This document shows, one piece after another, positions 29,568 through 44,400 of a stretch of 64,000 nt of DNA. Under the pieces are notes generated by a model. That model was not told the origin of the DNA and searched no databases. It was given only the letters and a program-made list of their open reading frames with translations. Location: the NCBI RefSeq assembly GCF_036324505.1, contig NC_086350.1, positions 11,177,032 through 11,241,031 of the forward strand, given 5' to 3'. Position numbers and translations under genes: made by a program. The DNA is from Eleginops maclovinus (lineage: Eukaryota; Chordata; Actinopteri; Perciformes; Eleginopidae). Within the stretch, counting starts at the first letter, position 1, and each line of letters begins with the position of its first letter.

Positions 29568-32525
29568 CCACTCCCCACTCCTCTGATCCCTTTCTCCACA
29601 CTGCTCTTAGCCTCTAATTCTGCATTCCCCCTCTTTCCTCTCTAGGGCAATCCTTCCACCTCCACTTCTCCCCTCTTCTTATTCCTCCTCTGATTTCTGT
29701 CTTTCCACGCATTTCTGCAATCATCCTCCATGAAGGACATAGCTTTTAAACCGGCCCTAGGACCTGGAAGCCTCTAATCCACCATCTTTGTCTGTGGGTT
29801 TAGTTTGGTATGAATGTAACTTTTTACCATACAATGACAGCTGCCCGACATATGGGAGTGTTTGCCCCTGGAGCTACTTCATCATGTTTGGTGGTCTACA
29901 CACAATGCTGACCCTGCATAACAGCAAATAACAGCAACAGATTTTTTCACAACGTACAATCGTCCCTCAAAGTTAGCAGCACATCGTAATCTCAAATTGA
30001 CACTGTGAGCACAGCCATTATCGCTTAAACACAACATTATCATTGGCTTGGTGTGCTGCTACAGATGTTTTTTCATGGGAAGCTTGGAGTGCTGCACAGA
30101 GCCATATGTCCTCTTTACATCTGTCTGTCAGACATTTCTATCCTTACAACTGAGACGGTATGGGTTTCAACATGAAATAAGTCACAGGTCTGACGATGGA
30201 GAGCTCTAGCTTATTGAGAGGGCGATGGACATCTGGGAAGAATGCTACAGACAGAGTGAGAGGGGCAGAAATACAGACTCCCAGAGAGACAGTGAAGGAA
30301 GAGATCTGTAATTAGAACCATCTTTTCACCCAGTGGATGCGGCCCAGGGTTACCCGAACGAGTGGTAAAAATAACCCCTCCTCTCTAGCCTGATGCAGAG
30401 ACACCAGCTGTGTCACTCACGCCACATCCAGACAGAAGTGATGAAGAGCAGTGGCAATGTTAAAGGTTAAAATGCAATAGGGCAAGATTTAGGGGAAACA
30501 AAACAGTACTGAAATATCAGTGTGAAATTTACTCTGAATGTAAGAAACTGTAGAAGGCATACAGGAACATCTTTGTGTTGAATGTTTATCTTGTAAAATA
30601 TTTGAAAAAAAATGTATTGAACCATTGAAAACAGACCCAAGTCTTTTGAAAAAGGAAACATTATTGCTTAGCCTATCATTAAATGTCCTACATGCTTTTG
30701 AAAGAGATCAATTTGCTCTGCTGCAATGCTAAAGTGTGGCATACTGTATTTTGACTGTTACCAGCCTGATTTAAACTAAGACGACCATCCTAGAGATAAA
30801 GTCATTTCAGGGGTTTTTCCACAAAATAGTCTCTGGACACATTGTGGCAGCGGGGTGTGGTTTCTGTGTCTGTTTGGGAGGTAGCTGTGGTTTACATGCT
30901 TCTGTCGCTGCAGGCTACTAGGTAATTACTATTAATATGACTAATGATGACTATGCAAACACTAATGCTTGTAGGATCATAACTGCAACATTTTGAGACA
31001 TGGCCTGGAAGCAGGTAAAGTAGGCCTGCATTATTCAATACAGGCTTTTTTGTCATCTGCAAAGCAAGTGTGCAAACACTATTAGCGCGGTCTATGCATG
31101 AGCTACTAAAGACAAGATCGTAGCTGAACTAAAGGACTATTTGTCCAATAGTGAGGCGAAATAATAGAGGGCATCTTGTCCAGCGGTCAGATAGCTCAGC
31201 CATCCTGTCACCAACATGAGGCTTTGGCCCAGGGCGCCCTGTCCCCTGCACAGGAGTCTGATTGAGGCTGGTCTGTGAAGGGCCTCTGTAGCATCTAGCC
31301 AGAGGCGGGGGACAGGCCCAGGCCTCGTACTCTGCATAGCTCCACAAATACAACATGATTCATTGCCATAGAAACCACTAATGTGACTCATCTTTTGAAT
31401 AATCATCAATTATTTATGGAGCAAGGCTCTCAGACTGTTTTGTCCGCTTTGTAAACACTAACCAGCTAACTTCCCCCTCAAAGTGAAACAAGTGACTCAT
31501 TCTCATCCTGCCATATGTTAACTGACGGAGCTGACTAAGTGCTTTAAATGTTATTATTTTGTACTTGATTACTTTTCCACCCCTAAGCCATCTTCCACTT
31601 TACTATTACTAAGGATTCTGATAAATACAAGTTAGATTTGTTATTGTGTTCAAATATAAATACATGGCTGCAAAATCACTGGACATGATGTCTCCTCGCT
31701 CCATCAGGGCCACAAGGATTAAAAAAAAATGTTGAATTTTGAGGTAAGCTGGGGCTGTGAGCACTCTGAGACCTCCTGCAGTTATGAGGATGACTGACAT
31801 GGAAACACCAGGAATCCAACGCATGTGTTTCATCAAGTGGTGTCAGCATATTCTGCGTCTGAGGATCCTGAGGGTATCAGTTTCGAAGAACTCCAACAGT
31901 GTGGGGTCTCTCAGAAATCTTGCTCATGTCTCCTGTGGTGAACACTTGGGACAGGTCAGCGAAAACGGAGGGTGAGAGCCGCCACCAGACTCTGGCCGAT
32001 GTTAAGTCAACAACACTTAACAGTTTGTCCTGATGAGAGGTCGGCCATCCTCACTTCCCTATGACCTCTGACTCCTTGCCTCCAGCACTGTGCTGTCAGT
32101 CCAGGGGCAGACCCACAACCTTAACATTGTCTGTGGCTGAAAAGCAGATCATGCTACAAACAAGAATGTAAAATAACTTAACCGAGCTCATCTAGTAAGG
32201 AGTCAGATGAAACACAACATGCTTTACAGATAAATTCCCTAGGACAGAGGATCACAAAGGACAGTGTCCTCAACACGCTCAGAAGAATAGATTTTGCTCT
32301 CATACTTAAAGCCAAATGTGATTTATGTTGTTTTTCCTTGTGAATATTCTCCAGCTGACTTATCAAAATGTATTTTTTTCCTAGCTCAGGGCCAGGATGT
32401 CTGAAGCAGATTTAATTTTTTCATGAGGAGTGGGTGATTTCCTTGTGTATATAGAGACACGGCCCAGTTAGATAGCACTGTCTGCACAGGCTGGAGTCAG
32501 GGCTCCTCGGCCCACAGATAAGAAT
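29565..32525. other. Intergenic, no gene found
   Basis: No coding sequence, RNA gene or complete transposable element could be supported. Confidence 0.6.
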
Positions 32526-32542
32526 GGTGTGGGTGTGGGTGT

Positions 32543-32635
<93 letters not shown>
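32526..32635. repeat. (GT)n microsatellite
   Basis: GGGTGT units (about 32526-32548) pass into a pure GT run up to 32635. Confidence 0.97.
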
Positions 32636-32636
<1 letters not shown>

Positions 32637-32999
32637 CAGAGAGAAGAGTGAGACAGTGCTTACAGCTCCAACATCTACTTTATAGTAAAGGGAAATAATG
32701 TTCAAAACAGAGACACTTGTTATGAAAGAGTACATTACACCATTTAATAACATGTTTTAATTAAGGTTTAGACTTGAACTAATTTTGATTAAAAGGTTAC
32801 AACATAATCCGCACTGCCCGAGATCAATTAACCGTCTATTTATCAATTAACCGCCTTTTGCTGAATGACTCGGTAGCGATGAATCAACTACATCAGTTAA
32901 ATTAAGTGTAAACCAAGTTTATTCTCAAGCAATGCACCCTTAGATGGTTTTATACATTTCTAATTAAAAGAGACCCATATGCACCGTGCTGGATGTTGG

Positions 33000-33420
33000 T
33001 GAGATAGTTTCAGGGGGGGATGGGCTGGAGAGGCGGGGCTGTTGGGTCTGCAGTCTCGGACAGAGCTGGGACACTGTCGCCTATTGATCTGCACCCCTGG
33101 CACCTCTCTGCAGACTGTTGTTGAGAGCAGGTCTGATGGCCTTTTCTCTGCAGAGCCGGGCAGATTTCAGTGGTGCCGCAGCCCAGCGGCTGGGATGTGC
33201 AGTGAACACAGTCTGCACAACAGCGCCTTGTTTAGCTGTTTCTTTGCCGCTGCTGAGCCTGCTGATAACAGCGGCGGGAGGGCAGGCGGCCCTTGGCGGC
33301 AGTGGACGAGGCCTGGGGAGGCAGACTCTCTGGCAGCAGCAAGCTCCCTTCCCACATCCCACATCCACCCCCCCCCCCCCCCCCCCCCACTCCAGCCTGC
33401 CTAATCTCACCTCTTTCCTA
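33000..33420. promoter_or_regulatory. GC-rich patch with CpGs, possible regulatory element
   Basis: A local rise in GC and CpG within AT-rich surroundings, with a GC-box-like AGGCGGGGCT at about 33030 and a GATA-like CTGATAAC at about 33260. It ends in a 21-base poly-C run (33368-33388). The patch lacks a supported reading frame or neighbouring exon. Regulatory function is only an inference from composition. Confidence 0.25.
33368..33388. repeat. Poly-C run, 21 bases
   Basis: A homopolymer C run directly after the GC-rich patch. Confidence 0.9.
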
Positions 33421-36400
33421 TTCTTCTCTTCTTTTTTTCACAGAGGAGGGCTGTGCCAGTTAATTGCCAAGTGAGAGTGAAAACTATCAGTCAGTAAGCA
33501 CAGAGGATAGAGCGAGAGGATTTGTAGGAGACCAGCAGTGCTGAAGTACTTCATTATGTAACATGTATGTGCACATTCACAACATAGACAAAGTATATTC
33601 AGGCTCAATCTTTCTCTGTCACTCAACAAAATCCATTGCAGTTTTGGGAAAGATTTTGTTGGGTTTTGATGTGTTTAATTTAACTGATGTGAATTCCAGA
33701 TGAAGCTAGATTCATTTTTGATACAGCAGGCTGCCATAGTAGAGGTCCCCACAGTAACACAGTGAGTACACACAGGAGAGATGGGAGTCAAACTGCTCTC
33801 CCCTTCGACACCACAAGCTGTCATCTCATTGTCTTGGCCCGGCACCAGGCGCTGGAGTAATTGCAGCAGCGTGGCATTGTGTGGAATACTTTACAGTCCT
33901 ACTTTCACATGGACGTTGTTCTTCTTTCCCTGCCTGACACTGCAACCTGCCATAGATTAAAAAAAATGTCTCAAACTTAGTTTTTTCCACTGTCGCTCTG
34001 AGACAATGCTGCTGTGTGTCGGGGGCAGAGGAGGTACAAAGGAGACTCCTACAATACTGAATACCAATCCACAGTGTAGTGAAAGGTGAAGGTGGTGGTG
34101 AGTGTGTGAGTAGCGATCAGGAGTAACTTGCAAAAAATACAGAAAATAAGAAAATGTTTGTGTTCGACAACTGATGTAAACATTTCTATAGCCTGTAAAT
34201 GTTAATGCTATAAAGAATTGAACAGTTGCACGCTCAACTTCTCATACCTTGTTAGCATTAAAACTGGGTTTTTTCTCTCTTTTGCCCATCTGCCCCCCTA
34301 CCATTTCAATTTCTTATTTTAGACCTTAGAACCCTGCTGATAGTCCAAACATACCAGAGGATTAGCAATCAATAATGCGGGTATGTTTTGCTTAGAGCCC
34401 CCGCCCCCTTCCCCTCATTCAGGACCCCCTCCCCATATTCTCGTCTTAGGAGGCCACATCTGTTTTTAATATCCATGCCTCTGTGCTGCACAGTTACACA
34501 ATCATGATCAAGTGTGCTTTCTGAGAGGCAGAAACACTCACAAATACAGACAGGGATTCGTGCCAATACCAACACACACATACACCCTTTCATGGCTCAC
34601 CAAAGGAATGAAGAACAAGATTTCACTGTGATCCCTGGGCTTTGTGGATATGTTTTATATGTTTAATAACATATCAACGCGTAGCTGGGACGCATATGGC
34701 TGGAGGATATTGTGAAATCAATGATCAAGTTGCGAGAAAATTGTTTTCGCAATTAATGTTATGGCACTACTGGATCACAGGAAGCACTGTTTTTACCGTG
34801 AATATACAGAATTATTTAATTTGATGATAGACTTAATTATTGGTATGGTTGTAAAGTACAACAATGAACAACGTTCTCTGCCATTAGTCTGTTTTTATAA
34901 ACGACATATAACCAAAGCTTACATTAAAGTGGAAGGACAAAATCAGTTCTCAGATTTTACAGCTGTCCTTGAACGCCATTGAAGTTTGTGCTTGTGCTGT
35001 TCTTTTATTGTCATGCTTGCCCAACATTTATTGAAATCTCTGTACGACACGCATGAAGTATTGAACATCTAGTCCTACTTAGATGACTCATTGGTGTGAC
35101 TTTCACAAAAAAGCAAGTGGCGGTGACTGTTGTAAGGAAAGAGTTAGGCTGCAGGCAGTGAAACAGAGGCATCCTGTAGACTTTTTCTATTATTCTCGCC
35201 ACTTTATCTTTGTTTTTTGCCACAGTGACCACATTTTGAAGGAACTACAACTGGAATGAATCTCCTACCGAGAATTCCCGATAAGTTACACACTGGAAGG
35301 ATGCCATTGGCTGGTTGGGCCCAGCTTTAAGCTCCTCATGCAGAGAATGACAGCCGTTATGACTCCAGATCACCTTACACTGCACTTCCCATGCGGCTCC
35401 GGGATTCCTGCACTTACACTTAGATGTCAAGTTATGAGTTCTGTGGAGTGACAGTGGAATTTTTCACAAACTTGTATACCTAGCTGGGGGGGTGGTGGTA
35501 TGCTTTTGATTACCACAACTGTAAAATTGTGAATGAGGCTAGTTAAAGTTTAATATGGCCGCTCAAATATAACGCAACATCCTTGAGTTTCAAATTGAGA
35601 TCTTATGTCTTTTGTAAGTTAACTAAAGGTTTACACCAAAACAAAAGTAGATATACACAGAGTATTCACAATAAAAGTCCACATTCAACCACAGATACCA
35701 CCCCAAAACAAAAACAACATAATATTTAATCCCTTTCTAACCACCTCTCCCTTTTTCGTTTCCTTTCTTCCATTGTGATTCAACGCTGGCATCTTTTACG
35801 ACTCGGCCAGCTCAGACAGGCTCAGCTCTGCCACACGGACTCGGCGCTGTTGGTTAACAGCATTCTCTGATTCTGTACTCTATAATAATTATCAGCGCCA
35901 TTATATGATTCCCAGCATTTTAACAGTGTGCCTGAACATACTCAGACATCTCATCAGTCCCAGTTAAAAGCCCAGCGTCTCAGTGTCACAATCTAGAGAC
36001 CGTCATTTATTAATCATATTGTTTGAGGACAATGCATCAGACCTTTCTTGTTTGGGTGTGTATGCTGTGTGAAACATGCAGGAGTTTATTGTAGGAGCCT
36101 TGTCATCGGGTTACTACAGAGAAAGCAAGCTGTCCAAAAGCACACTGCCCCTCCCTCTTCACCTTGTCCTCACTCTGCCACACAACATTCATCTTTAATT
36201 ATATGCTGAGTGGCACAAATGCTATCTATCAACACGTTTCTTTTTTTTATGAGATATTACCGACAATTATATATGGATGACTAATCTAAGAAGCACTCAA
36301 ACTGGTTATTGGCTCTGACAGATGCTTAATGAAATACAAGGCATGGGGACAGCTTCTGAAAAAGAGAAGTGAGCACCTTGTAAAAACCTTCCTCGCAAAT

Positions 36401-38441
36401 ATATACCTCTGCCTGCGGGCTGGAGCTGATAAAAAGCCATAAGCTTCTCACTCCACCCAAACCTGCTTGTCCACTACCAACAAGTGGGGACTCTGGGCAT
36501 GGTTGAGGCCAGACAAAGCAAACAATATGCTGACCTTGATGATGGAGATAGAGTTATATTCACTGGAGGCCGGGTGATAACATTTGTGACCTATGCCTCT
36601 GGCTGTCTCTGTGCCTGGCTGGCGCTCTACTGGTGCCACGCTGTCTTCTGCAAACCAGCTGATAGAATGTTTCTTGTCTGTTTTCTCACAGCAGATTGCA
36701 ACCTGTCTAGCCATCCTTGAATACTACTTCCCCCCGCATCAGCAACTCCACCCGTATCACCACGCTTGACTGCACACTGTGAGCGCTACCAGTGCTATCT
36801 GCTTCATCAGACCCTGATGATAGTGTGGAGACTGGCGTCTGAGTGGGCCGATAGCCGACAGGCGGTTCAGAAATAGAGATGTGCGAGAATGAAAAAATAT
36901 CAAGAACTCAGCCATTATTTCCCATCTATCCCTACCGCTGGAGATGACGCAACAACATATTTAATGCTGTTGTTGCGTCAGTGTTAGCGTACGCACCCCC
37001 ATCAAGCTCTGACCCACAGAGCATCTTTGTTTTGTTTCTTTATAACAGAAAAGTGGTACAATATAATCCTACCCAGCATGCTGGACTTTATCCTTCCCTA
37101 ATGTTGAGTTTTATACAACATCATATACAGTGGAACGTGCCGCTCTACATGTCCCATCCTTCAGTCGTTTTTCTTTAGCTGAAAGGAGGGGTGAGTGCAG
37201 GTCAGAGGTTGAGCCCTGGTCTGCTGTGCATGTGTGCTGCTGTTTCCTGACGACTGTAATTCTACAGGTAGTCTGGCGATGGGGTCACCGCACAGGACTT
37301 TGTATTCAAAGAGGAGAACAAACAACCGAGACCTTGACCCTCCAGACCCTCCCCTGAATATCTGCATCTAAAGATTCAGGGATGTTCATTTCAGTGTGGG
37401 CTGTGACTGGGGAGAGACTATAAGTAGAACAATTGAAAAGTTTCAGAGAATTGCCCCTCATTGAATTTTTTCCTCAGATCGTGAAAACATAATGGCCGTT
37501 TGTTTTGAAATGAAGCCACAGCAGCAGAGCAAGGCAGAGAATTCTCAGCTTTTCTAGCTGACTGGCTGCTCTGATTGTAGCCATCTTTAGCGGGGTCAGT
37601 GGAGACTCGCAGTAAATGGCCATGTCGCCAGTTCTCTCTGCTGCTGAGCCGACTTACGAAATAATGAACCGCACAGGCCTGTTTGATTTCCTCTGGAGAC
37701 AGCTGAGCAGCAGTCTGATCCACATGCAGCCTTGGCTCCCAATAACCCAATCTGCTTCACCGCGCTCCTTCTCTCCGTCTCTGACCCAGAGAGTGCGTCT
37801 ACACAGGCCTTTTTGTAGGGTACATCTATTCACTGTGATTTATAGAAAATTAAAAAGCTGGGAGCTCAGCTGCACTGCTAACTCTCTGACAGCCTGGCCA
37901 TGCTCCACTCTGTCTGAGCTGGAAGACATGTCCTCGTATGTCCACTTGGTTGCCATTGTAAGCAATAATTCACATAAAATTGTGTGTTTCCAAGGAAAGG
38001 TTCATTCAGCCCGGCAGTGTGGTGCATACTGATCACGCTAAAATAAGACAGCTGGCGAGAATGAATATGATATGTACCACAATATTATGTAGCTGTACAT
38101 ATAGACTCTGCTGTCAGGTGTAAAACAGTATAAATAGTGATTTTGGATTGACGGCCCAGCACTATAGCAGTCACATAATTATGGGTCCATGATATTACAG
38201 TGCAAAAGTCAGAGGGACTGGTAAAGGCACAGTCATGAAGGAGTACACCGAATCCAGTATTTTTCTGTGAAATAAGGAGGTTGGCTAGCATGCATGCAGG
38301 CAGCCAGTGGTGATGTGTCTTGGCAGGCACAGATAGGGGCAGTGTAGTCATGGACCCAGTCATCATCATCTGGCCGCACATTCCTACCCTATCTATGCAG
38401 TAAACTGGATCTCCTTCTCCCTCTTATCAGCTGTCCGGAAT
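33421..38441. other. Intergenic, no gene found
   Basis: No coding sequence is supported. One short perfect hairpin (36945-36980) is listed separately. Confidence 0.6.
36945..36980. repeat. Perfect inverted repeat, 13-bp arms, 10-nt loop
   Basis: TGACGCAACAACA (36945-36957) is followed after 10 bases by its exact reverse complement TGTTGTTGCGTCA (36968-36980). Each arm contains TGACGCAA, which resembles a CREB/C-EBP-type half site. Confidence 0.95.
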
Positions 38442-38498
38442 TTTCTCTCTCCCTCCCTCCCTCTCCCTCTCCCTGTCCCTGTCCCTCTCTCCCTCCTT
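38442..38498. repeat. Pyrimidine repeat of TCCC/TCTCCC units
   Basis: Imperfect CTCC, CTCTCC and CTGTCC units on the plus strand, with two CTGTCC units inside. Confidence 0.93.
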
Positions 38499-41400
38499 GA
38501 AGCTGCAGAGCTGACACAGAGCAGAAACGGTTAATGGTCATTAAGATAAGGAAGACGTCAGGCGGCTCCTAGGACGGGCTGGAACCCAAACAGCTCCGGA
38601 GCCCACTGCGTCACAACAGCAGGGAAGCACCACGCACATAGGCAGACGTGTAGTACAGATAATAAACATTACAACCTGTTATGACCTGTTCCTCTGGATT
38701 TACTAAGTGGAACTTTTATGATCAAAATCAGATTTGTTTTTGTTTGAGATACTTTTATTGTAGCATTTAGTCAACAATCAGCCAGTTATTACATCATGGT
38801 GCATTCCCAGAAGACCAACTAACGATTATTTTCAAGTATACTTTAATCCTTGATTGTTTTATAGATATATCAATTAAGTGTTTCGTCCGAAAAAAAACCT
38901 GACCCTACCTCAAAAGATATTCAGCTACCATTTGTTGTTACTTTAGCATGAAAAATACTTTATACCCCTTTTTTGTCTATTTTAAATGTATTTTATCGCA
39001 TTTTTGTCTTTAAAAGTTGCTCTGTAGTATTTGTAAAGTTTTATATATTCATATATAAAAGTTTATGTTTTAATGATTTATTTTGGAAATTTCAATACAG
39101 TGTACAGTAGTCCTCACAAGTAAGGATATTAAGAGGGTAACAATGTTCACAGTCAAACCAGGTGAGGATACAAAGGACCACCCCCAATCCCAACAGATGG
39201 AGAAAAAAAAGCAAAGCAAAGTTAATGGCTAGACCAACTACGGCAATTCAAACAAAGCTGCTGCATGCTACTAATGCGGGCTACAGATTAGGTGGTGCGG
39301 GGCGTCGGACCTTTCATAATGGCAAATGATGTCTCTCTCTGTTGATCGCCCGCTTATAGTCACATAACATTGTAATCATACATGAAACACATTTCAGATT
39401 ATTAACAAGGCGTGTTGTTTGAGTTTCTGGTTTTTTCTAAACACAATAACATGGATACTTGTTTTTAGCTGTCAGTAAAAAGTGATTTTCTTCATTCAAG
39501 AGTTCATACAGTGTTGCATGACATTAAACCAGTGGCTGAGGTTGTAAATCACATTGCATGATTTTAACAACTACGCATATTGAAACATGTATAAAGGTTT
39601 AAACACGTTTCACATATTTCTACGATGATAATTCAATGCTCTTATAAAGTTAGTGTATAGGAAATTTTTATGAGGGAATCTATAAGCACAATCTGATCTG
39701 TAATTCAAAGACAGTTTACAGGTTTCTCAGCGTGGCATGGTGCTGCCCCTGCTATGATAGACCATTTTAGCTCCTGCAGAGAACAAATAGAGAACAAATT
39801 CAGTGTTTTCCAAGTTTCAAATGTGAAGGATTCCTCTGCTTTCCAGAAGCCGATGTAACAACCACAGTTTTTCCTGGATAAAATGCATCTTCTAGCAAAG
39901 AAACCATAAAGCCAAATATCTGCTGTGAAATGCAGCATTTCCCTATAGGAAGTTTATGGCGTAGTTTGGGCTCACTGCTGAAATAGGGATTATGCAGAGT
40001 ACCACTTCACTACGGTCCTTTCCCGCATATAATCGTAACATCTGGTCTTCACATACAGCTAGCTAAAATATGGCTACAATCCATGCCACTGTGCCCATAA
40101 TCCTGTAGTATCAAAGGACAGGCAGAGGGGTCTCTCTTTCCTCCCTCTCCCTCCCATTCACCCCTGTGTGATGACAGACCCCTGAGAGGAGCCCTTTGTT
40201 TGTAATTGAGCTTACCTCATTTTCAAAATACCAGGAGCCCTGCTGGATAATAAAAATGTGCCTATACCGGGGTACATATTTCTGGCAGAAGTCAAACAGT
40301 GTTATGCACAGAACACAGAGCTGTACTTGTTGAATTAGACCAAGAGAAGGAAAAGGTTTGTTTTTTTCATTCCGTGACTTCTCTTTGGTCAAGAATTTTT
40401 TCCCCACTTCCTTAACTACAGCGGGAGAGTGGCCTTGTGTGGAGTCTGAATCGCTGGGACCTTAGTAATATCCACCAGGGAGCCTGTAATTACTCAGACA
40501 GCAACGCTGCCTTCAGGCCACGCCCCCCACTCTCTGCAGGCTCTGCGTCCTGTAAACGTGTCAGTGGCAGGATGTCTATCCTCTCTTTTAATACACTTTC
40601 TTACTCACAAGAGGATGGTCAACACTCTCTCAATGCAGACACATAACAGAAGAGCCCTTTAATGTTGCATTGGCCCTATAAAAACCATGAAAACACAGTT
40701 ATTCATGCTGGTATGATTACTATCCATGTCGTGTAATAATGTTGGGTTTGAAAGCTATAGGACGAAGTGACAACTGCTCCTGGGTTGTGTTCATTGTTTT
40801 CAATGAATATCCTCCATAAGCCATCTCCAAAAATGCAAATCTCTCGGAACCCTTTTTTCTCTTTGATAACTGTGCATTTGCACAATATCTTCCATACTAT
40901 TGGTAGAGCAAAGAAGCGACAGAGTTGCCTGTGGTCATACAAAGGCTCAGAGGAATTATTTTCTCCTCCTAACTTGCACACAATCTCTAGCTCTAACTAT
41001 CATCTAGATCTAACATCAGTGTGGAGGCTGGCAGACACAAGAATTTGAAATGTGATCCTTGGCCAAGTCCGCCTCCCTCGCCCTAATTGGATGATTATAT
41101 CCAGAACAACATTATTTTAACTTGAAATGAGACGGGGGAGTCCTTTAATGATAAGTAAATTCCTGTTGACTTGCTATTTGTACCCGTGGCACAGAGTTAC
41201 CAACTTCACCCTGTCAGGATTGGGAACAAAGCGGGGAATGGCCTCGTCAGCACTCTATCTTTCTCAGTGGTCATCTGTGTATGAAAGAATCCTAAAAACA
41301 GACGAGGCCTCTTGAATATTTGCTTAAACTTTCAATGCCCCATAATCATGCCAGTAATGATAGTGTCTTTGCTTTGTCCAAACAGCAGGGGCTCTGTTGT

Positions 41401-44400
41401 AAACACACAGAAACACACACATACACACGGGCAAACACACACAGAGAGCCCTGGGACGATGATGGACGTGAAGAAATTACAGGCCCAAGGTACTTAGTCT
41501 CCTTCTAGTCATTTAAAAACACAAAACACATAAACATAGAAGGAATACACTGAAATCACATTCAATTTATACTAAAACAAATTATTAGTAAAATCATAGC
41601 ATTCACAGCACGGTCAACCAGTTGGCAGAACGATACTGAATCACTGAACGTCAACCTGACTATTTCAAAGCAGAACAAAACAATCATGTTATCCTAGTTA
41701 GTTCTGGATATTACTGAGGTTGTGTTTTCATATAATTCATTACATTACTTTATGCAAGCGTTTCGTATTCTTAGTAATGAGAAACACCCATGTTTTAATG
41801 GCTCAGGTCAATGTGTTGGAGTCAATGGCAATGTACTACTGAGTGATTTTGTCAGGAGACATTAACATCTGGAGTAAAAATAGGTTTAAATATCAAAGGC
41901 TTGGGTTAAAAAAAACAACAACACATGGGGAAAATTGTACAATTACCTTCAATGTACCAGGCTGCTTGCCAGTTGAACATAAGGTCATGGAAAATGTACA
42001 TATCCAGCGCAGAGAAAAAGCAAAACCACATAGCAACATAAGCAGTCCAATAGCATTGTCATTCTCAATTTAAAAAAAAAATATTTTCTTTGTTTCCAAA
42101 TCAAGAAATTCTGCAGGAAGTCAGTGTGATTTTGCACGAGTGCGAGTTTCAATTCATGCACGATCATTTCCTCTCTGCTGACGGAAATGAGTCAGAATAA
42201 ATTACAGTAACATAAACACGTATACTAATTCAAAACCTGGTGCATGCATCACCCCCATCACCTCTGGTCTCCACGCTGGCAGCCTAAAGGGTGCCATGGC
42301 ATTACTATAAGAGCAGTATGAACCCATGCCAGAACATGGGCATCCTTTCAGGACATTGAGCGCATGTCAGGGAGGAAAAGGGAACTTGTTTCCTGAATGC
42401 TGCACACCAGAAATTAGCATTAGCCTTGTTACAAGCTCAGGGTTCACATCAGGGGTAAGGTAGTCAGTGAGAAGTCACATGACAGCCTCAATGGAACCTG
42501 ATGTTTGAGGTTATTGGCTGCCAGGCCTTCAGCAGGTGAACAAACACTTCACTCTATATTCTGAACATGCAGCTGCTTCTGGGGAGCAGATGCTGTCATC
42601 ACCAGGCACAGCGCAAGAGGTAACGCTGCTTTCAGACGCTGGCTTCTCACACATACAGAACTGTCTTAGTGGGTCTGGGTCTAATTAAGATTTGTCATTC
42701 CCCTGCAGTATCCTATAAAGAAAGCTGTGCTACTATTAGCTCTTATTTAGCTCCAGCGTGTGCTTCTCATCTATCATCATTACATTTAAATGACATTTGA
42801 GGCAGAACGACTTCAGAAAAAACAATATGATTCTTCCAGCCCGGGAGTTAAACATAAACATGCTCTTTCTAAATTCAAAACGTAGTCAGCAATGACTCAT
42901 TTAAAAGTTTAACTATAGATTCCTTTTTTCTACCTTGATATCAAATATAATAGTCTTCAAAAAATATATGTATTAATATTAATAAATATATCTTTTTCTT
43001 GTATTGATCAAAACAACCCCTGAGATATGCCAGTTCAAGGAGAAACTGATACAACTTTGTTAAAATGTGTTTTTTTATCTTGAAGCGTCAGAGTATTTAG
43101 CATCCAGATGCTGTAGAGAGTTTACAAGAAATCAGGAAATGCCTTAAAAAGCTATGACAGAATTATAACTCATGAGATGCACAAACTGGAGGAAATGTCC
43201 ATAAGATCTGAGATTCTTTATATGGTTACCGTAAGCTGACAAGTGTTTTTTTTACTGTAGCATAAAAAACACTAGGATAACAAATGACTTGCAACATGTG
43301 TTTGCCAGAGCTGGTTGGCATTTCCTCAGAATGGTACAGACAAAGGCTAACCCAAGAAACACATGACGTCGAACAAAATTAAATTGTTAGCGTGGGTGTA
43401 TACTGTAAAGAAAGTGCCTGTCATGCAGGGCCTTGTTTGTTTGCACTCTTTCCCAGGCTGCCTGGATCATTAACACGTGGCCCTTTGGCAGCACCCTCTT
43501 TGGCACAGAGTGGAGCTGCAGGACGACCATGGCTGAGCTGTATCCGCACAACACGAGATGAGGGCATGTCTTACCCCACCCATCCAAACTCAACCTTACC
43601 CCACCCTGCAGAACAGCGTTCTTTGGCACATATCAATCCCCCCTACATTTGCCTCAATGTTACCGGGCCCAGTCCTTAGGCCAAATGTATTGCACATTTT
43701 AATGCTTTGGAGACAGTTAACCCAGAGAAATCTTGAGAAATGTATGCAGGTTTTAGATTACAGAAACAATGAGCATGGTGGGTTGAGTAGACGGCCATTT
43801 AGTGACCAAGAAGTCCAAAGATGTTTTGTTTCCAGTCATTACTGCCTTGCTTTGTCTAAACCCTTTCAGCTGGCCAGGTACACCCCCTCCGCTCCTCCTA
43901 TCCCTCACATTCACCCACAATGCAACTGGAGCAAGGCCAGGGCTGCTGTTAATTTTGCCTCATTATTAAGTTAAATGCAGCGCGGGCGGCGGTGCTGGAG
44001 CTAATGAGCAGTGCAGAGCTGGCTGTGCAGCTCCCAGCCTCCTGTCCCAGCCATTAGAAAAATTAGAGAGTGGAAAATGAGTCAAGGGTTGTGGAGGCCT
44101 TAATTGAAGTCTTGAATGAAACTGTTTCTGATCTGAGTAAACCCTGCGCCGGTTGGGAAGGTATCAACCCTCACTTAGAAACAGAATAGCTCCTGTTGGG
44201 ACCAGAATGTGCACTTGTGTCAACAAAATCAACATGGTGTCCCACAAGGTGTTTCAGGTACGAACTGATACATGATACACAAAGAGCCTCATTTCAACCA
44301 GAAAATGAACTGACCATTTTTCCAGCCAGAGTATGGCTATATTCATAATTAATTTAGTGTGTTTTAGAGACACCCCTTTGGTTGTGTTTATGCAAAAGAT

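Noticed and set aside
29388..29645. Proline-rich frame
   Set aside because: Generated by the 32-base poly-C run; nothing recognisable around it.
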